The notes under the pieces: model-generated
Database searches by the model: none
The model's input: only the letters and a program-made list of their open reading frames with translations
Told to the model about the DNA's origin: nothing
Position numbers and translations under genes: made by a program
Assembly: GCA_002841515.1 (NCBI GenBank)
Contig: PGZW01000003.1
Coordinates: 1 to 34,250 of the forward strand
From: Firmicutes bacterium HGW-Firmicutes-19
Lineage (GTDB): Bacteria; Bacillota_I; Bacilli_A; Erysipelotrichales; Erysipelotrichaceae
Length of the DNA: 34,250 nt
Direction of reading: 5' to 3'
Part shown: positions 24,302-32,947 of the stretch, one piece after another
How positions within the stretch are numbered: position 1 is the stretch's first letter
How the letters are laid out: every line of letters begins with the position of its first letter

Positions 24302-25474
24302 TTACTCCTTGTTATTTTTAAGCGAAAGAAATTCAAAAGCTATTGTACTTGGATTCAACCGCTCGCTAGGCTTATAGATTTTATCCTCACTCAACATTGA
24401 ATTAAGTTTGGCTTCAATCATTTTTGAATCATTTACACACAACTCAAATCGGTCAAAAGACAATAAATACTGCTCCATCTTTCTAGATTCATCACCATCG
24501 ACAATGACCAATATCGGCTTATTGCTCGCCGCATAATGATATAACTTTCCTGGAATCTGATTTCCCTTTCGATTCAACAGACAGACAAGGATACGGCTTT
24601 GTTGTTCGATGTCAGTCACCTGAGACTGAGAAATTCGATTCAAAACTGAAATATGTTTACCTTTGACTTCAATGTCTGTATTACCCGCAATTACACTTCT
24701 TAGTTCCAAATGTTGAACCGCTTCAACAAAAGGCAGAATGTTACGCGAACGTGTATAATAATCACCCAAATAACAACAATCCAGTGGATAATTTTCACGC
24801 AACGCATATTCATTGATTTTGCGATATGGAATTGGCAGAAAACTTAGTTTTTGTGCTACCTTCCTATAACCCATCTGTTGCTGTTGGAGTGTAAATGGTG
24901 AAACATATACTACTTTGTCTGCCTCTTTGATTAGAGATTGCTCAAACATTTTCAAGATGAACGTTGGCCATATCGTCTGATTGGTAATATCAAATGCCAA
25001 CGGATCCCCCCAGTACTGAATCCAATGCTGACATTTCAATCCGCTTCTTAAGAGATTCCTCACGGCAATGTGTGAACTTTTTGGATCGGAAGAAGAAATA
25101 ATGATGTCATAATTCGAATGTCGGCAATGAATCTTATCCGCTTTTTTGGCAATCATGATTGTAAAATCATAAATGCTAAGTTTATGATATAACCAACGCA
25201 TCAACGGAAGCACCGACTTCTTCAATTTCCCGACAAAGCCATCATGTTTTTCAGTTACACCTACATAAGCATTTAGCTGAGATAAATAGCTGATCTCACA
25301 ATTTTGGGGTACTGCTAAGGTAGTATCCAACCACTCAGAGTTTTGAGTAGCCGGAATCGTCAATATCTCCACGGAATGACCCAAAGAAGTTATGCCTTCA
25401 ATCATAGCTAAATTTCTTAACGTAGCCGACGTGTTGAATTCCAAAGGTTTCAAGGTAACATACAAAATCCTCAT
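24302..25474 (-). CDS. GT4-like glycosyltransferase
   Basis: This 390-residue GT-B protein has the N-terminal domain MRILYVTLKPLEFNTSATLRN and IIISSSDPKSSH. A middle part reads HWIQYWGDPLAFD and ADKVVYVSPFT, and a donor-side segment reads IPGKLYHYAASNKPILVIVDGD, which occupies the position of the GT4 donor loop. The classic EX7E is not clean, so I call it GT4-like. The start ATG overlaps the Wzy-candidate stop (ATGA) with GGAGG upstream. Substrate unknown. Confidence 0.75.
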   Translation of the reverse strand: MRILYVTLKPLEFNTSATLRNLAMIEGITSLGHSVEILTIPATQNSEWLDTTLAVPQNCEISYLSQLNAYVGVTEKHDGFVGKLKKSVLPLMRWLYHKLSIYDFTIMIAKKADKIHCRHSNYDIIISSSDPKSSHIAVRNLLRSGLKCQHWIQYWGDPLAFDITNQTIWPTFILKMFEQSLIKEADKVVYVSPFTLQQQQMGYRKVAQKLSFLPIPYRKINEYALRENYPLDCCYLGDYYTRSRNILPFVEAVQHLELRSVIAGNTDIEVKGKHISVLNRISQSQVTDIEQQSRILVCLLNRKGNQIPGKLYHYAASNKPILVIVDGDESRKMEQYLLSFDRFELCVNDSKMIEAKLNSMLSEDKIYKPSERLNPSTIAFEFLSLKNNKE

Positions 25475-26934
25475 ATGATACCTCCGATAGCTATAAACCG
25501 AAGTGCTATGTAAGCAACTACCAAGATCGAACCGACGATAAGGCTGTCAATCAGATAAACCTTTCGTGCACTTTTACTCGAATTCAATATCCCGTCAACA
25601 CCCAAAATCATCATAAAGGGATAATAGAAGATCATATGACGGAAAGTAAATGTTGTAACGATAATACTTAGGAAAATCACGATGAAACTAAGTGAAATCC
25701 AATCAAATTGGCAAATGCGTTTAAAGATATAGGGCAACATGAAAAATGTAATACCAACCCCCGCTGAAACAGTGAGCATAACCGTCTCGACACCAAAACT
25801 ACGGATACCAATCATAGAGCCATATAATGAAGGAAATGGTGACACGAATGCATAGAGTGAGCGAAGGATAACTCCCATAGGCAATAAAGGAGTGTCAAAG
25901 ACAAAATAACTTAAACCTCCGACAGCTTGGGTTTGCTTATATTTTGTATAGAAATCCACATAATAAGAAAAATTTATGAACCGTGATTGAACGACTAATA
26001 CGACCGCAAGTACCAAAATCATAATCATCGAAAGAATTAACAGGGAAAACTTAAATTTATGCTCGTGATACAGTTTCTTGGTAAAGAACATAATTTTGGG
26101 CTTGTATTTGTCAAAAGTAATGAATGAAAAGATTGCGATTGGGTAAATCAACGTGTTTCTGCGCAGGTAATATAAAAGAACGATTGAGACTAGCAACATG
26201 GTATAGTCAAAAATCACACCAAAACGTGTAGCACGATCTGAAGTATATTTCCCGTAAAAGATTTTCGTCAGCAATACAGCTAGAAATATCACCAAAAATA
26301 AATTCAAAGTATCACGAAAAACATGAGAATTCACATATTGGACAATTGGCATTGCAGCGATTACTAAAACTGCGATATTTGCTACATTTCGTTTTAACGG
26401 TTCGACAAGTAAGATTAAATAATGAATTAACATCAAAGTATATATTAGTAAAAAGACATTGAGCGTCCTGCCTAGCCAAGTCGAATACCCCCCCAACGGT
26501 TTCGCTAGAAAAGCGACAACCGAAAGAAAAGCATAGTACAGTGACCCCACATCGTATTCAGACAATATGTGTGTTTGAATTGCCTGCGGTGTAAACAAGT
26601 TCTCCGCCATGGCCTTTAATGCACGCATTTCATAAGTTTTATCATCACTACCCCCAGAATAATAAGGATTTCCGTATTGAGCGGTGTTTCCGGCATAAAC
26701 AAACACAACAAAAATCAACGATATACTCAAGATAATGATATAAATCCACAACCATTCCTTTGGCCATTTACGTATAAACCACAGAGATAAAACAGAAAGA
26801 CCGATAAAGAAAAAATAGGTCGCTAGATTTTGGGAAATAAACAACCATGCGACAGCCCAAAAAACGTTGATCGTAACAACGATTTTAAAGGTTTGCTGAT
26901 CATTCATTGCCAATTTCATAACTGCCTTTTTCAA
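25471..26934 (-). CDS. multi-pass membrane protein, candidate Wzy polymerase
   Basis: This 487-residue protein has about 11-12 hydrophobic helices. The longest outward loop is near residues 80-120, with YYSGGSDDKTYEMRALKAM, which resembles a substrate loop of O-antigen polymerases and related GT-C enzymes. No other polymerase candidate is seen beside the Wzx flippase, so Wzy is the natural guess from context and topology. Wzy proteins share little sequence, so this is not proven. A GT-C glycosyltransferase is the alternative. The start is a TTG at 26934 that overlaps the upstream stop (TTGA), with GAGGTG eight bases before. An ATG five codons on lacks its own SD. Confidence 0.65.
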   Translation of the reverse strand: MKKAVMKLAMNDQQTFKIVVTINVFWAVAWLFISQNLATYFFFIGLSVLSLWFIRKWPKEWLWIYIIILSISLIFVVFVYAGNTAQYGNPYYSGGSDDKTYEMRALKAMAENLFTPQAIQTHILSEYDVGSLYYAFLSVVAFLAKPLGGYSTWLGRTLNVFLLIYTLMLIHYLILLVEPLKRNVANIAVLVIAAMPIVQYVNSHVFRDTLNLFLVIFLAVLLTKIFYGKYTSDRATRFGVIFDYTMLLVSIVLLYYLRRNTLIYPIAIFSFITFDKYKPKIMFFTKKLYHEHKFKFSLLILSMIMILVLAVVLVVQSRFINFSYYVDFYTKYKQTQAVGGLSYFVFDTPLLPMGVILRSLYAFVSPFPSLYGSMIGIRSFGVETVMLTVSAGVGITFFMLPYIFKRICQFDWISLSFIVIFLSIIVTTFTFRHMIFYYPFMMILGVDGILNSSKSARKVYLIDSLIVGSILVVAYIALRFIAIGGII

Positions 26935-27995
26935 AATGAATACACCTCTTTGATTCTGTCCTCTTCATTTTCCCAAAACATATCACTGCTCGATGTAAGC
27001 TGCTCATTCGCAATATCTTTAAGTGAAACCAACAACTCACGAATGGCGTTTACATCATACGGATCGACCGTAAAGCCCAAATTTTCACGTTTTACCCATT
27101 GAGCCAACAAAGTGTCTATAGAGACAATAACTCTTTTATTAAACGCGATCGACTCAAAAAATTTATTACTTACAGCATAATAAACATTCGCATCTTTATT
27201 AGGATAAGCCGCCCAAACAAGATCGCATTGACTATACAAATATGCAAGTTGAGATAAATCGAAACGTCCGGTAAATGTCACATTTGACTCTATCCCTTTT
27301 TTCCTGACATATTGCCTCAAAAACATTTCATCCGGACCACTGCCAGCCAACAACAGATGAATACTCTGTAACCCCGCAATCGCATCCAAAAGATTAACTA
27401 AAATCTCCTTATATCGCAAAACACCTATAAATCCTAAAGTAACATCATTGCTTATACGATCCTTATTAACGAAAGAAATCGAAGACTTCAATGGTTTGTT
27501 ATTGATGGTAATGCCTTGAGAATTCGGATAGTTATTTGCTTGATAATACTGAGAGAAGAATGGTGAAGCATATATGATTCCATCCACCTTTCGCATCATC
27601 CACTTTTCAAGAAGAACCCGTGTTTGGTTCACTAAACGATTAGCGAAAAACTTAATGTCGTACACTTCATAAATCAATTTTCTATCCTTTTTCAACAAAG
27701 AACATACAAAGGCCATTTCAAAGTCAACTCCGTGCAATATATCAATGGGATGTTGATTTAAATGTTTTTTAAAAGCAAACAGAAATTTAATCAAATAAAC
27801 AAGTTTCTTGTATTGATTCCCGTAACCAAAAGTATCGTTCAATGATGTGACATACTCTTCCTGTACAACGACTCCTGCTCGGTTCCAAACGTAAATACGA
27901 ACATTGAAAGAATGATTCATTTTCAAAATCGAATCTCTCATTTTAAGAGTTCTGGGTGGAATTGGATACTGATCACAAACGATGCAAATATTCAT
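26931..27995 (-). CDS. GT4 family glycosyltransferase
   Basis: This 354-residue GT-B transferase has the N-terminal region MNICIVCDQYPIPPRTLKM and IDILHGVDFEM. The C-terminal domain has LGFIGVLRYKE, LLLAGSGPDE, VTFTGRF and the donor segment NKFFESIAFNKRVIVS, where the E of the GT4 motif is kept. It acts on the cytoplasmic side of the membrane. The ATG at 27995 overlaps the GT2 stop by four bases. Sugar specificity is not readable. Confidence 0.85.
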   Translation of the reverse strand: MNICIVCDQYPIPPRTLKMRDSILKMNHSFNVRIYVWNRAGVVVQEEYVTSLNDTFGYGNQYKKLVYLIKFLFAFKKHLNQHPIDILHGVDFEMAFVCSLLKKDRKLIYEVYDIKFFANRLVNQTRVLLEKWMMRKVDGIIYASPFFSQYYQANNYPNSQGITINNKPLKSSISFVNKDRISNDVTLGFIGVLRYKEILVNLLDAIAGLQSIHLLLAGSGPDEMFLRQYVRKKGIESNVTFTGRFDLSQLAYLYSQCDLVWAAYPNKDANVYYAVSNKFFESIAFNKRVIVSIDTLLAQWVKRENLGFTVDPYDVNAIRELLVSLKDIANEQLTSSSDMFWENEEDRIKEVYSF

Positions 27996-28762
27996 ACTCG
28001 TACTTCCTTACTCTTTGAATATTTGTGTAATGTATTAAAAGCATAACGAATCGTATACAATAAAGCTTTGATAAGACTTAAGTGTAAATGATTTCTGAAA
28101 ATATTCCACACCCAGCCAATCGCTCTGACTTTATTGCCGCTGGTCGAACTAAAACTTTTACGATAGTCCGCCAGGATTTCATCCTGTCCAAAGGCCACAA
28201 TACCGCTATGTAATACAGAAAGCCAACAAGCAAAATCTTCATGTTTGATTTTCGGAAAAGTGAGACTTCTAACTACTTCGGTATCAATCATCACCGTTAA
28301 ACAACCAATATAATTCGCCCGGATCAAATCAGAAAAAGTTACCTTATCCGGTGCAGAAATGACCTGTTTACTTCTTACACTATTTTCATCCATGATTTGA
28401 TAAGACGAGAAAACGAATGCCGCTTGATTCTTCAACATGAAATCCAATTGCTTTTGAAGTTTATCAACTCGCCAACAATCATCACTGTCTAAAAAAGCGA
28501 CATAACGTCCCTGTGCATGGATTAATCCCGTGTTTCTGGCATTTGCAATGCCACCGTTATTTGGCAAGGATATGCATTTGATTCGACTATCCTTTTGTAC
28601 ATATTCTTCGATAATGGACAGTGTATCATCCGTTGATGCGTCATTGACAATAATCATTTCCCAACGCTTGTCACTCTGAGCAAGAACTGATTTAATACAT
28701 TCCCGAAGGTAACGGCTTGCATTGTAGGCCGGCGTAATGATTGAAATCATTGTTTTATTCAC
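27992..28762 (-). CDS. GT2 family glycosyltransferase, first gene of the long glycan operon
   Basis: This compact 256-residue GT-A protein has ISIITPAYNASRYL, NDASTDDT, NNGGIANARNTGL, LDSDDCW at about 94-100, and KIKHEDFACW with the ED acid/base pair. It is closest in form to the TuaG/EpsE-like GT2 group with a short C-terminus. The start is a GTG at 28762 with GGAGGGG six bases upstream. An ATG four codons on is less well placed. A good promoter lies upstream at 28788-28816, so this gene heads the operon that runs with overlaps or tiny gaps to 15098. Confidence 0.88.
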   Translation of the reverse strand: MNKTMISIITPAYNASRYLRECIKSVLAQSDKRWEMIIVNDASTDDTLSIIEEYVQKDSRIKCISLPNNGGIANARNTGLIHAQGRYVAFLDSDDCWRVDKLQKQLDFMLKNQAAFVFSSYQIMDENSVRSKQVISAPDKVTFSDLIRANYIGCLTVMIDTEVVRSLTFPKIKHEDFACWLSVLHSGIVAFGQDEILADYRKSFSSTSGNKVRAIGWVWNIFRNHLHLSLIKALLYTIRYAFNTLHKYSKSKEVRV

Positions 28763-28787
28763 AATTTCCCCTCCGAAACCTGATAAA

Positions 28788-28816
28788 ATTATATCTTAAA
28801 CAGTGTATATTTACAA
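28788..28816 (-). promoter_or_regulatory. promoter of the long glycan operon
   Basis: Minus strand: TTGTAA (28811-28816), 17-bp spacer, TATAAT (28788-28793). The leader to the GTG at 28762 is about 20 nt. The 185-bp gap to the LCP gene holds nothing else I can name, and no clear terminator for the LCP gene is visible in it. Confidence 0.75.
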
Positions 28817-28947
28817 TGTGACGAAAATTACTGAAACAAGAACTTCATAGATTAGCAAATCTACTAAAAAGACACAGAAATTAAATCAAATTAATCCGAA
28901 ATTCCGCATCTCAAAACCACAAAATATCTTAAATCTGCAAGGAACGC

Positions 28948-30336
28948 TTATTCCTCATCCATCATGTTTCGTATGATATCTTTAACGGATACCACCGAAT
29001 CAATATCAGGAATAACCACAAATAAATCCATGTTTCCAATACTGTATGTCGGTCGGTATGCATCAGTTCCGGTTATAAATGCTGATGAAAACTGCCAATC
29101 AATTCCTTTGTTTAACTGTAATTTGATTAGCTTGGAAATTTCTGTCGAACTGATATTGGTGTCAATATTTTTAGAAACGATACCAACGACTCTTTCTATT
29201 TTCGTTAACATGGTTGGCGACAATGCTTTTTTTATCATAGCTGTCAAAACTTTTTGCTGATTTTGAATCCGCTGCCCATCACCGCCTTCGAAAGCCTTTC
29301 TTTCACGAACATAATGGTGAGCCAACGTGCCATCCAAAGTGACATTGCCTTTTTTAAACTCAAATCCATCATGAGATATAAACGTTGTCTCATTATAAAT
29401 CGTTACTCCGCCCAATGCATCAACAATATTGATAAATGAAGTGAAATTTAAACGTACGTAATAGTTGATGTCTATCTCAAAGAAGTTTTCAATCGTTTGT
29501 ACCGTACAGTTTATTCCATATATTCCTGAGTGGGTCAGCTTATCATATGCATCGTTTTTACATGCCAGTTGAACATATAAATCCCGGGGCAAAGAAACCA
29601 TCAATACCTTCCCTGTTTTAGGATTGACCACCAACAGCATATTGACATCACTTCTGCTTCGTCGATTTATCGAACCAAATGTATCGATCCCGCTGATCAA
29701 AACAACGAAACTGTCTTTATCAACTTCCACTTCCTTTTTAATATCTTCTTTCGTAATTTCCTTTGAAATCGTATGTATCACCCTAACACGTGAGATAAAA
29801 GCAGGATTCTCATCCGTCAGATACTCCCAAATCGAATCATCGAGTAAAAGTACATCAATATTCCCATTATCCAGTGATCCGATTGCATCTTCGTTTTCGT
29901 TATATGTCAAAAGATTCATATTATAACCAAATTTTGCTTTAACTTGTGATGATAAATAATTACTTAATTCATCTTCCATAATTTGCAGCTTACCGAAGAA
30001 TTTTCCTTTCGCATCTTCCATGGTCTGAATTGGATTGGTCTTAAGCACAACAAACGACACGACATTGACCTCTTTTTCAAAATAATCCAAAATCCGCTCT
30101 GCAGAATACTGTGTATAGAAAAGCAACGTAGAAGTCAGTATCATCAACACGGACATTACGATGATCAAGGTTTTGGGTAGTTTTCTGAAAATCATCACTA
30201 AGATAAATAATGATCCAATCAGAAAAGCAGTCCAACGATAAAGCTCTGGGACAAATTGATTATATAACAAAGCCAGCAGGAAAATCACTGCCGAAATCAA
30301 ACCTATGATGTTGATACTTTTTCTTTTTAGCTTCAT
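28948..30336 (-). CDS. LytR-CpsA-Psr (LCP) family glycopolymer ligase
   Basis: This protein has 462 residues with three N-terminal helices (about 8-27, 34-50, 55-75). An extracellular region at about 90-190 looks like a ligand-binding accessory domain (VVLKTNP, DVLLLDDSIWEYL). The LCP domain follows at about 205-370 with GIDTFG, RRSRSDVNMLL, SLPRDLY, GGVTIYN and YVRERKAFEGGDGQRIQNQQ, which carry the arginine/aspartate residues that bind the polyprenyl pyrophosphate. Known role: transfer of undecaprenyl-linked glycopolymer to peptidoglycan. Three helices before the LCP domain match CpsA-type proteins. I take the ATG at 30336 (GGAGG six bases upstream) over one seven codons earlier. It probably attaches the polymer made by this locus. 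Confidence 0.9.
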   Translation of the reverse strand: MKLKRKSINIIGLISAVIFLLALLYNQFVPELYRWTAFLIGSLFILVMIFRKLPKTLIIVMSVLMILTSTLLFYTQYSAERILDYFEKEVNVVSFVVLKTNPIQTMEDAKGKFFGKLQIMEDELSNYLSSQVKAKFGYNMNLLTYNENEDAIGSLDNGNIDVLLLDDSIWEYLTDENPAFISRVRVIHTISKEITKEDIKKEVEVDKDSFVVLISGIDTFGSINRRSRSDVNMLLVVNPKTGKVLMVSLPRDLYVQLACKNDAYDKLTHSGIYGINCTVQTIENFFEIDINYYVRLNFTSFINIVDALGGVTIYNETTFISHDGFEFKKGNVTLDGTLAHHYVRERKAFEGGDGQRIQNQQKVLTAMIKKALSPTMLTKIERVVGIVSKNIDTNISSTEISKLIKLQLNKGIDWQFSSAFITGTDAYRPTYSIGNMDLFVVIPDIDSVVSVKDIIRNMMDEE

Positions 30337-30362
30337 AAAGAACCTCCGATAAAACATGTATT

Positions 30363-30390
30363 ATTGTAACACATCAGATTTTAAAGTAAA
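30363..30390 (-). promoter_or_regulatory. promoter of the LCP gene
   Basis: Minus strand: TTTACT (30385-30390), 16-bp spacer, TACAAT (30363-30368). The leader is about 20 nt to the ATG at 30336. Confidence 0.55.
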
Positions 30391-30460
30391 CATACCCCAT
30401 GAAAACACTTGCTTACACAGCCATTTATCGCGATTTCACACAATTCTTTGATATTTGCAC

Positions 30461-32092
30461 CTAGTTTTGCGTCTTCTTGCTTCTTGAAAAAAGCAAACCG
30501 ATCAAAGCAATGATGATCAAACCGATGATCACCAAAGCCCCCACCAACACGATATCCAGCGGATGTTCGTCTTTAATATCGACATCACTGACGATATACT
30601 CCCCGCCAACCAACACCTCAAACTCCACATACCCCTCGTCCACCGTAACAGACTGGGAATTGAGTTCAAGTGTCCGCGAGACCGGATCATATCGATATAA
30701 ATTCAGCGAAGCATTATGTGCAAACATTCCGCCGATATAAACACGCACGATCGTTCCAATCGGCAAATCATTGTTATGATTAAATCGGACGGCTTGAAAT
30801 CGCGAACTTTGTAATAAATCGGTAAGTTCATCTTTGTAATTTGAGTCCGTCTGGATACCGACATCGATGCTCAAACCGGAAATTAATGAACGACCGTCAA
30901 TCAACCAACGATACAGTAACTTGCCTTGCTCATCCATCTTTGAGATTTCCAGTATCTTCGCACTTCTGCGCACTTTATCCAAAACATCGCCGCTTAGCAA
31001 CGTAGCCCCGTCAACGATGACCGGAATCAACGTTGCTGTTGTCATATAGACGATATCCCCCAAATCCTGTAACTTGGTCTGTGGAGCATTTAGTGATCGT
31101 GTAACAAATATCGTATAGATCCTAGACTGACCATTTTCCGCAATGACGGTCACCTGAATCCTGTTTTCACCAAGCATCAGCAAATCGACATTGTCAATGA
31201 TCACACTGCTCTTTTCATCCGCTGCTTCCGCAATCACCAGCACATTATCCACGACATTTTCAACATCCACTCGATACTCCAGGATCGATGGAGAAAAATC
31301 ATGCGGATAACCATCAATTTCCAAACGCTTCAACTCTGAGTTGGACGCTAATAGCGTGACATTACCAAAAGCGTCTTTACGTATGACGTTGATTTTATAG
31401 GTACGCCGCGACCCGTTTTGTGCCGTAACGACAATATTGATCTCATTTCGGTAAACCGCTAAACTAAACGTCGAATCTTCTTTGACAGAAGCATTGGGGT
31501 CCTCTGCTTTCGCAAGGATCCGGATGCGTGACACATCATTTTCAACGATGAGCGAATATTCCAGTATATTGCGCTCAAAACCGATATTACCGACATTGGA
31601 TGACAGTTCTGAAAGAAAATTATTATTGGATTTAGGGGAAACGGTGGTAATCAGCTTTGTCGTACCACTGCCCGAAACTGTATCTGAAGATTCAAAAATT
31701 GTGCCTGCTACACTGTTTAATGAGACATTCACCGTCCCATCGACTGTAAACATTTCCTTGGCTTTGAAGCGAATGCTCATAAATGAAACCGGACCGCTTT
31801 TCCCTATGGTTGATGTTGCGATGATTTCATTTTCCGCATTGATTGACACACTGAATCCGTTGAGTCCTGAGGGACTTCCAACGATTTCCAGCAGATCACC
31901 ATCAAAATCCAACTGTACCGTTAGTTTTTCAAGGGCTTCATCGGATTCAAAAGCAAAGGTCAAGATGATTTCACCATTGACCTCGATAGTGTTGTTACCG
32001 GATATCGAAGTCGAAAGCGTCGCAGCTTGTACAAACACGGTTAAAACGGCTAACATCATGAATACTAGTAAAATTTTGAATAATTTTCGCAT
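30461..32092 (-). CDS. surface protein with cohesin-like and two cadherin-like beta-sandwich domains, C-terminal anchor
   Basis: This 543-residue exported protein has a signal peptide (residues 1-23) and a cohesin-like beta domain at about 27-150 (TLSTSISGNNTIEVNGEIIL). Two cadherin-like beta-sandwich repeats follow at about 159-239 and 254-333. Both end in the GNNRI-like, VTAQNGS/VIAENGQ and TYKINV/IYTIFV pattern of that family. An unassigned region spans 340-505, then one C-terminal helix (about 514-535) with a short basic tail. The layout points to a membrane-anchored cell-surface adhesion or scaffold protein. The ATG at 32092 has GGGGG five bases upstream. It has its own promoter and is preceded by the vanY terminator. 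Link to the polysaccharide is by location only. Confidence 0.85.
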   Translation of the reverse strand: MRKLFKILLVFMMLAVLTVFVQAATLSTSISGNNTIEVNGEIILTFAFESDEALEKLTVQLDFDGDLLEIVGSPSGLNGFSVSINAENEIIATSTIGKSGPVSFMSIRFKAKEMFTVDGTVNVSLNSVAGTIFESSDTVSGSGTTKLITTVSPKSNNNFLSELSSNVGNIGFERNILEYSLIVENDVSRIRILAKAEDPNASVKEDSTFSLAVYRNEINIVVTAQNGSRRTYKINVIRKDAFGNVTLLASNSELKRLEIDGYPHDFSPSILEYRVDVENVVDNVLVIAEAADEKSSVIIDNVDLLMLGENRIQVTVIAENGQSRIYTIFVTRSLNAPQTKLQDLGDIVYMTTATLIPVIVDGATLLSGDVLDKVRRSAKILEISKMDEQGKLLYRWLIDGRSLISGLSIDVGIQTDSNYKDELTDLLQSSRFQAVRFNHNNDLPIGTIVRVYIGGMFAHNASLNLYRYDPVSRTLELNSQSVTVDEGYVEFEVLVGGEYIVSDVDIKDEHPLDIVLVGALVIIGLIIIALIGLLFSRSKKTQN

Positions 32093-32122
32093 ACATACCC
32101 CCAAATATAAATCTCTGATAGC

Positions 32123-32131
32123 ATTATATCA
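32123..32131 (-). promoter_or_regulatory. extended -10 promoter of the surface protein gene
   Basis: Minus strand TGATATAAT: TATAAT at 32123-32128 with TG one base upstream, -35 not recognisable. It is the same extended -10 9-mer as the small RNA promoter at 8100-8108. Confidence 0.6.
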
Positions 32132-32142
32132 CTGAACAACCA

Positions 32143-32165
32143 TAAAAAACAGAAACTGGTTCTGT
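32143..32165 (-). terminator. intrinsic terminator after the vanY-like gene
   Basis: ACAGAA/TTCTGT (32160-32165 with 32149-32154), loop of five, followed by six T on the minus strand. The hairpin begins at the stop codon at 32165-32167. Confidence 0.8.
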
Positions 32166-32929
32166 TAGTTGTCCAATTCTTCCATGACTAAGCCACTTTC
32201 AAACAAGGTTGTTGCCAGTTCGACACCGACATACCGTAAATGCCAAGGTTCATATATATATCCGGTGATTTCCGTCTTATCTTTTGGATAACGGATGATA
32301 AATCCAAATCGGTGTGCATTGATGGCTAACCACTTACCCTCTTTGCTATCCCCGAAATCACCTTCAAAAGAACTGTTGCTGTTTGGCGATGTCACATCGA
32401 TGGCCAAACCCGTTTGATGTTCGCTGTGTCCGGGTTTTGCGGAAAAGGAATTGGCAACCGCTTCGCCATACTGTTTTACATATCGTTCATACAGCTGTTT
32501 CTGCACGGAGTAACTCCGATATCCGGATTGAAACCAAAGTTCTACACCTTCTTCTTTCGCAGCGCTAAACAACGCTTTCAATGCAACATTGACATCTTTA
32601 CGAATCATTACATTGCTGGCCCTTGGTGATGTTGCCACCTGTGTCCTTATTAAGTCCTGTGGGACAAAATTTGAAGGCAAACCAATTTCCTTATTCACCA
32701 AAATCGTAATCGGACGATAGTAGTAATGCGGATCTTTGGACAACTTATAAGTGCGTATGAATTGTTGATACACCAAAACCCGCACTTCATCGTTGACCAA
32801 GGACAAGTTGCCCTCCGTTTCTTCAACGAATTGATACGTTCCCTTGACTGGATGATCGCTGATGTCTTCCGGTATAACATTTGTACAACCGGTCAACAAA
32901 ACCAACACCACCAACAGAAATTTGTTCAT
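32165..32929 (-). CDS. VanY-like D-alanyl-D-alanine carboxypeptidase lipoprotein
   Basis: This 254-residue protein has a lipobox LTGC (Cys15), so it is anchored outside the membrane. The C-terminal half is a peptidase M15B domain: SGYRS at 135-139, SEHQTGLAID with His171 and Asp178, and EPWH with catalytic Glu227 and His230. These are the zinc ligands and catalytic residues of the DacY/VanY group, which removes the terminal D-Ala from peptidoglycan stems. Residues 20-100 are an extra N-terminal region without a motif I recognise. GGAG precedes the ATG at 32929. It is 18 bp after the femX-like gene and shares its transcript, so the two act on the wall together. Confidence 0.9.
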   Translation of the reverse strand: MNKFLLVVLVLLTGCTNVIPEDISDHPVKGTYQFVEETEGNLSLVNDEVRVLVYQQFIRTYKLSKDPHYYYRPITILVNKEIGLPSNFVPQDLIRTQVATSPRASNVMIRKDVNVALKALFSAAKEEGVELWFQSGYRSYSVQKQLYERYVKQYGEAVANSFSAKPGHSEHQTGLAIDVTSPNSNSSFEGDFGDSKEGKWLAINAHRFGFIIRYPKDKTEITGYIYEPWHLRYVGVELATTLFESGLVMEELDN

Positions 32930-32947
32930 TTTTTCTCCAGAGCTTGA

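Noticed and set aside
28763-28947. A further leader RNA or small gene in the 185-bp gap before the LCP gene end
   Set aside because: Apart from the promoter at 28788-28816, I see no convincing hairpin, terminator or reading frame.
31482-32135. 217-codon plus-strand open frame
   Set aside because: It is antisense to the surface protein gene, which has signal peptide, domains, SD and promoter. The antisense frame has none of these.
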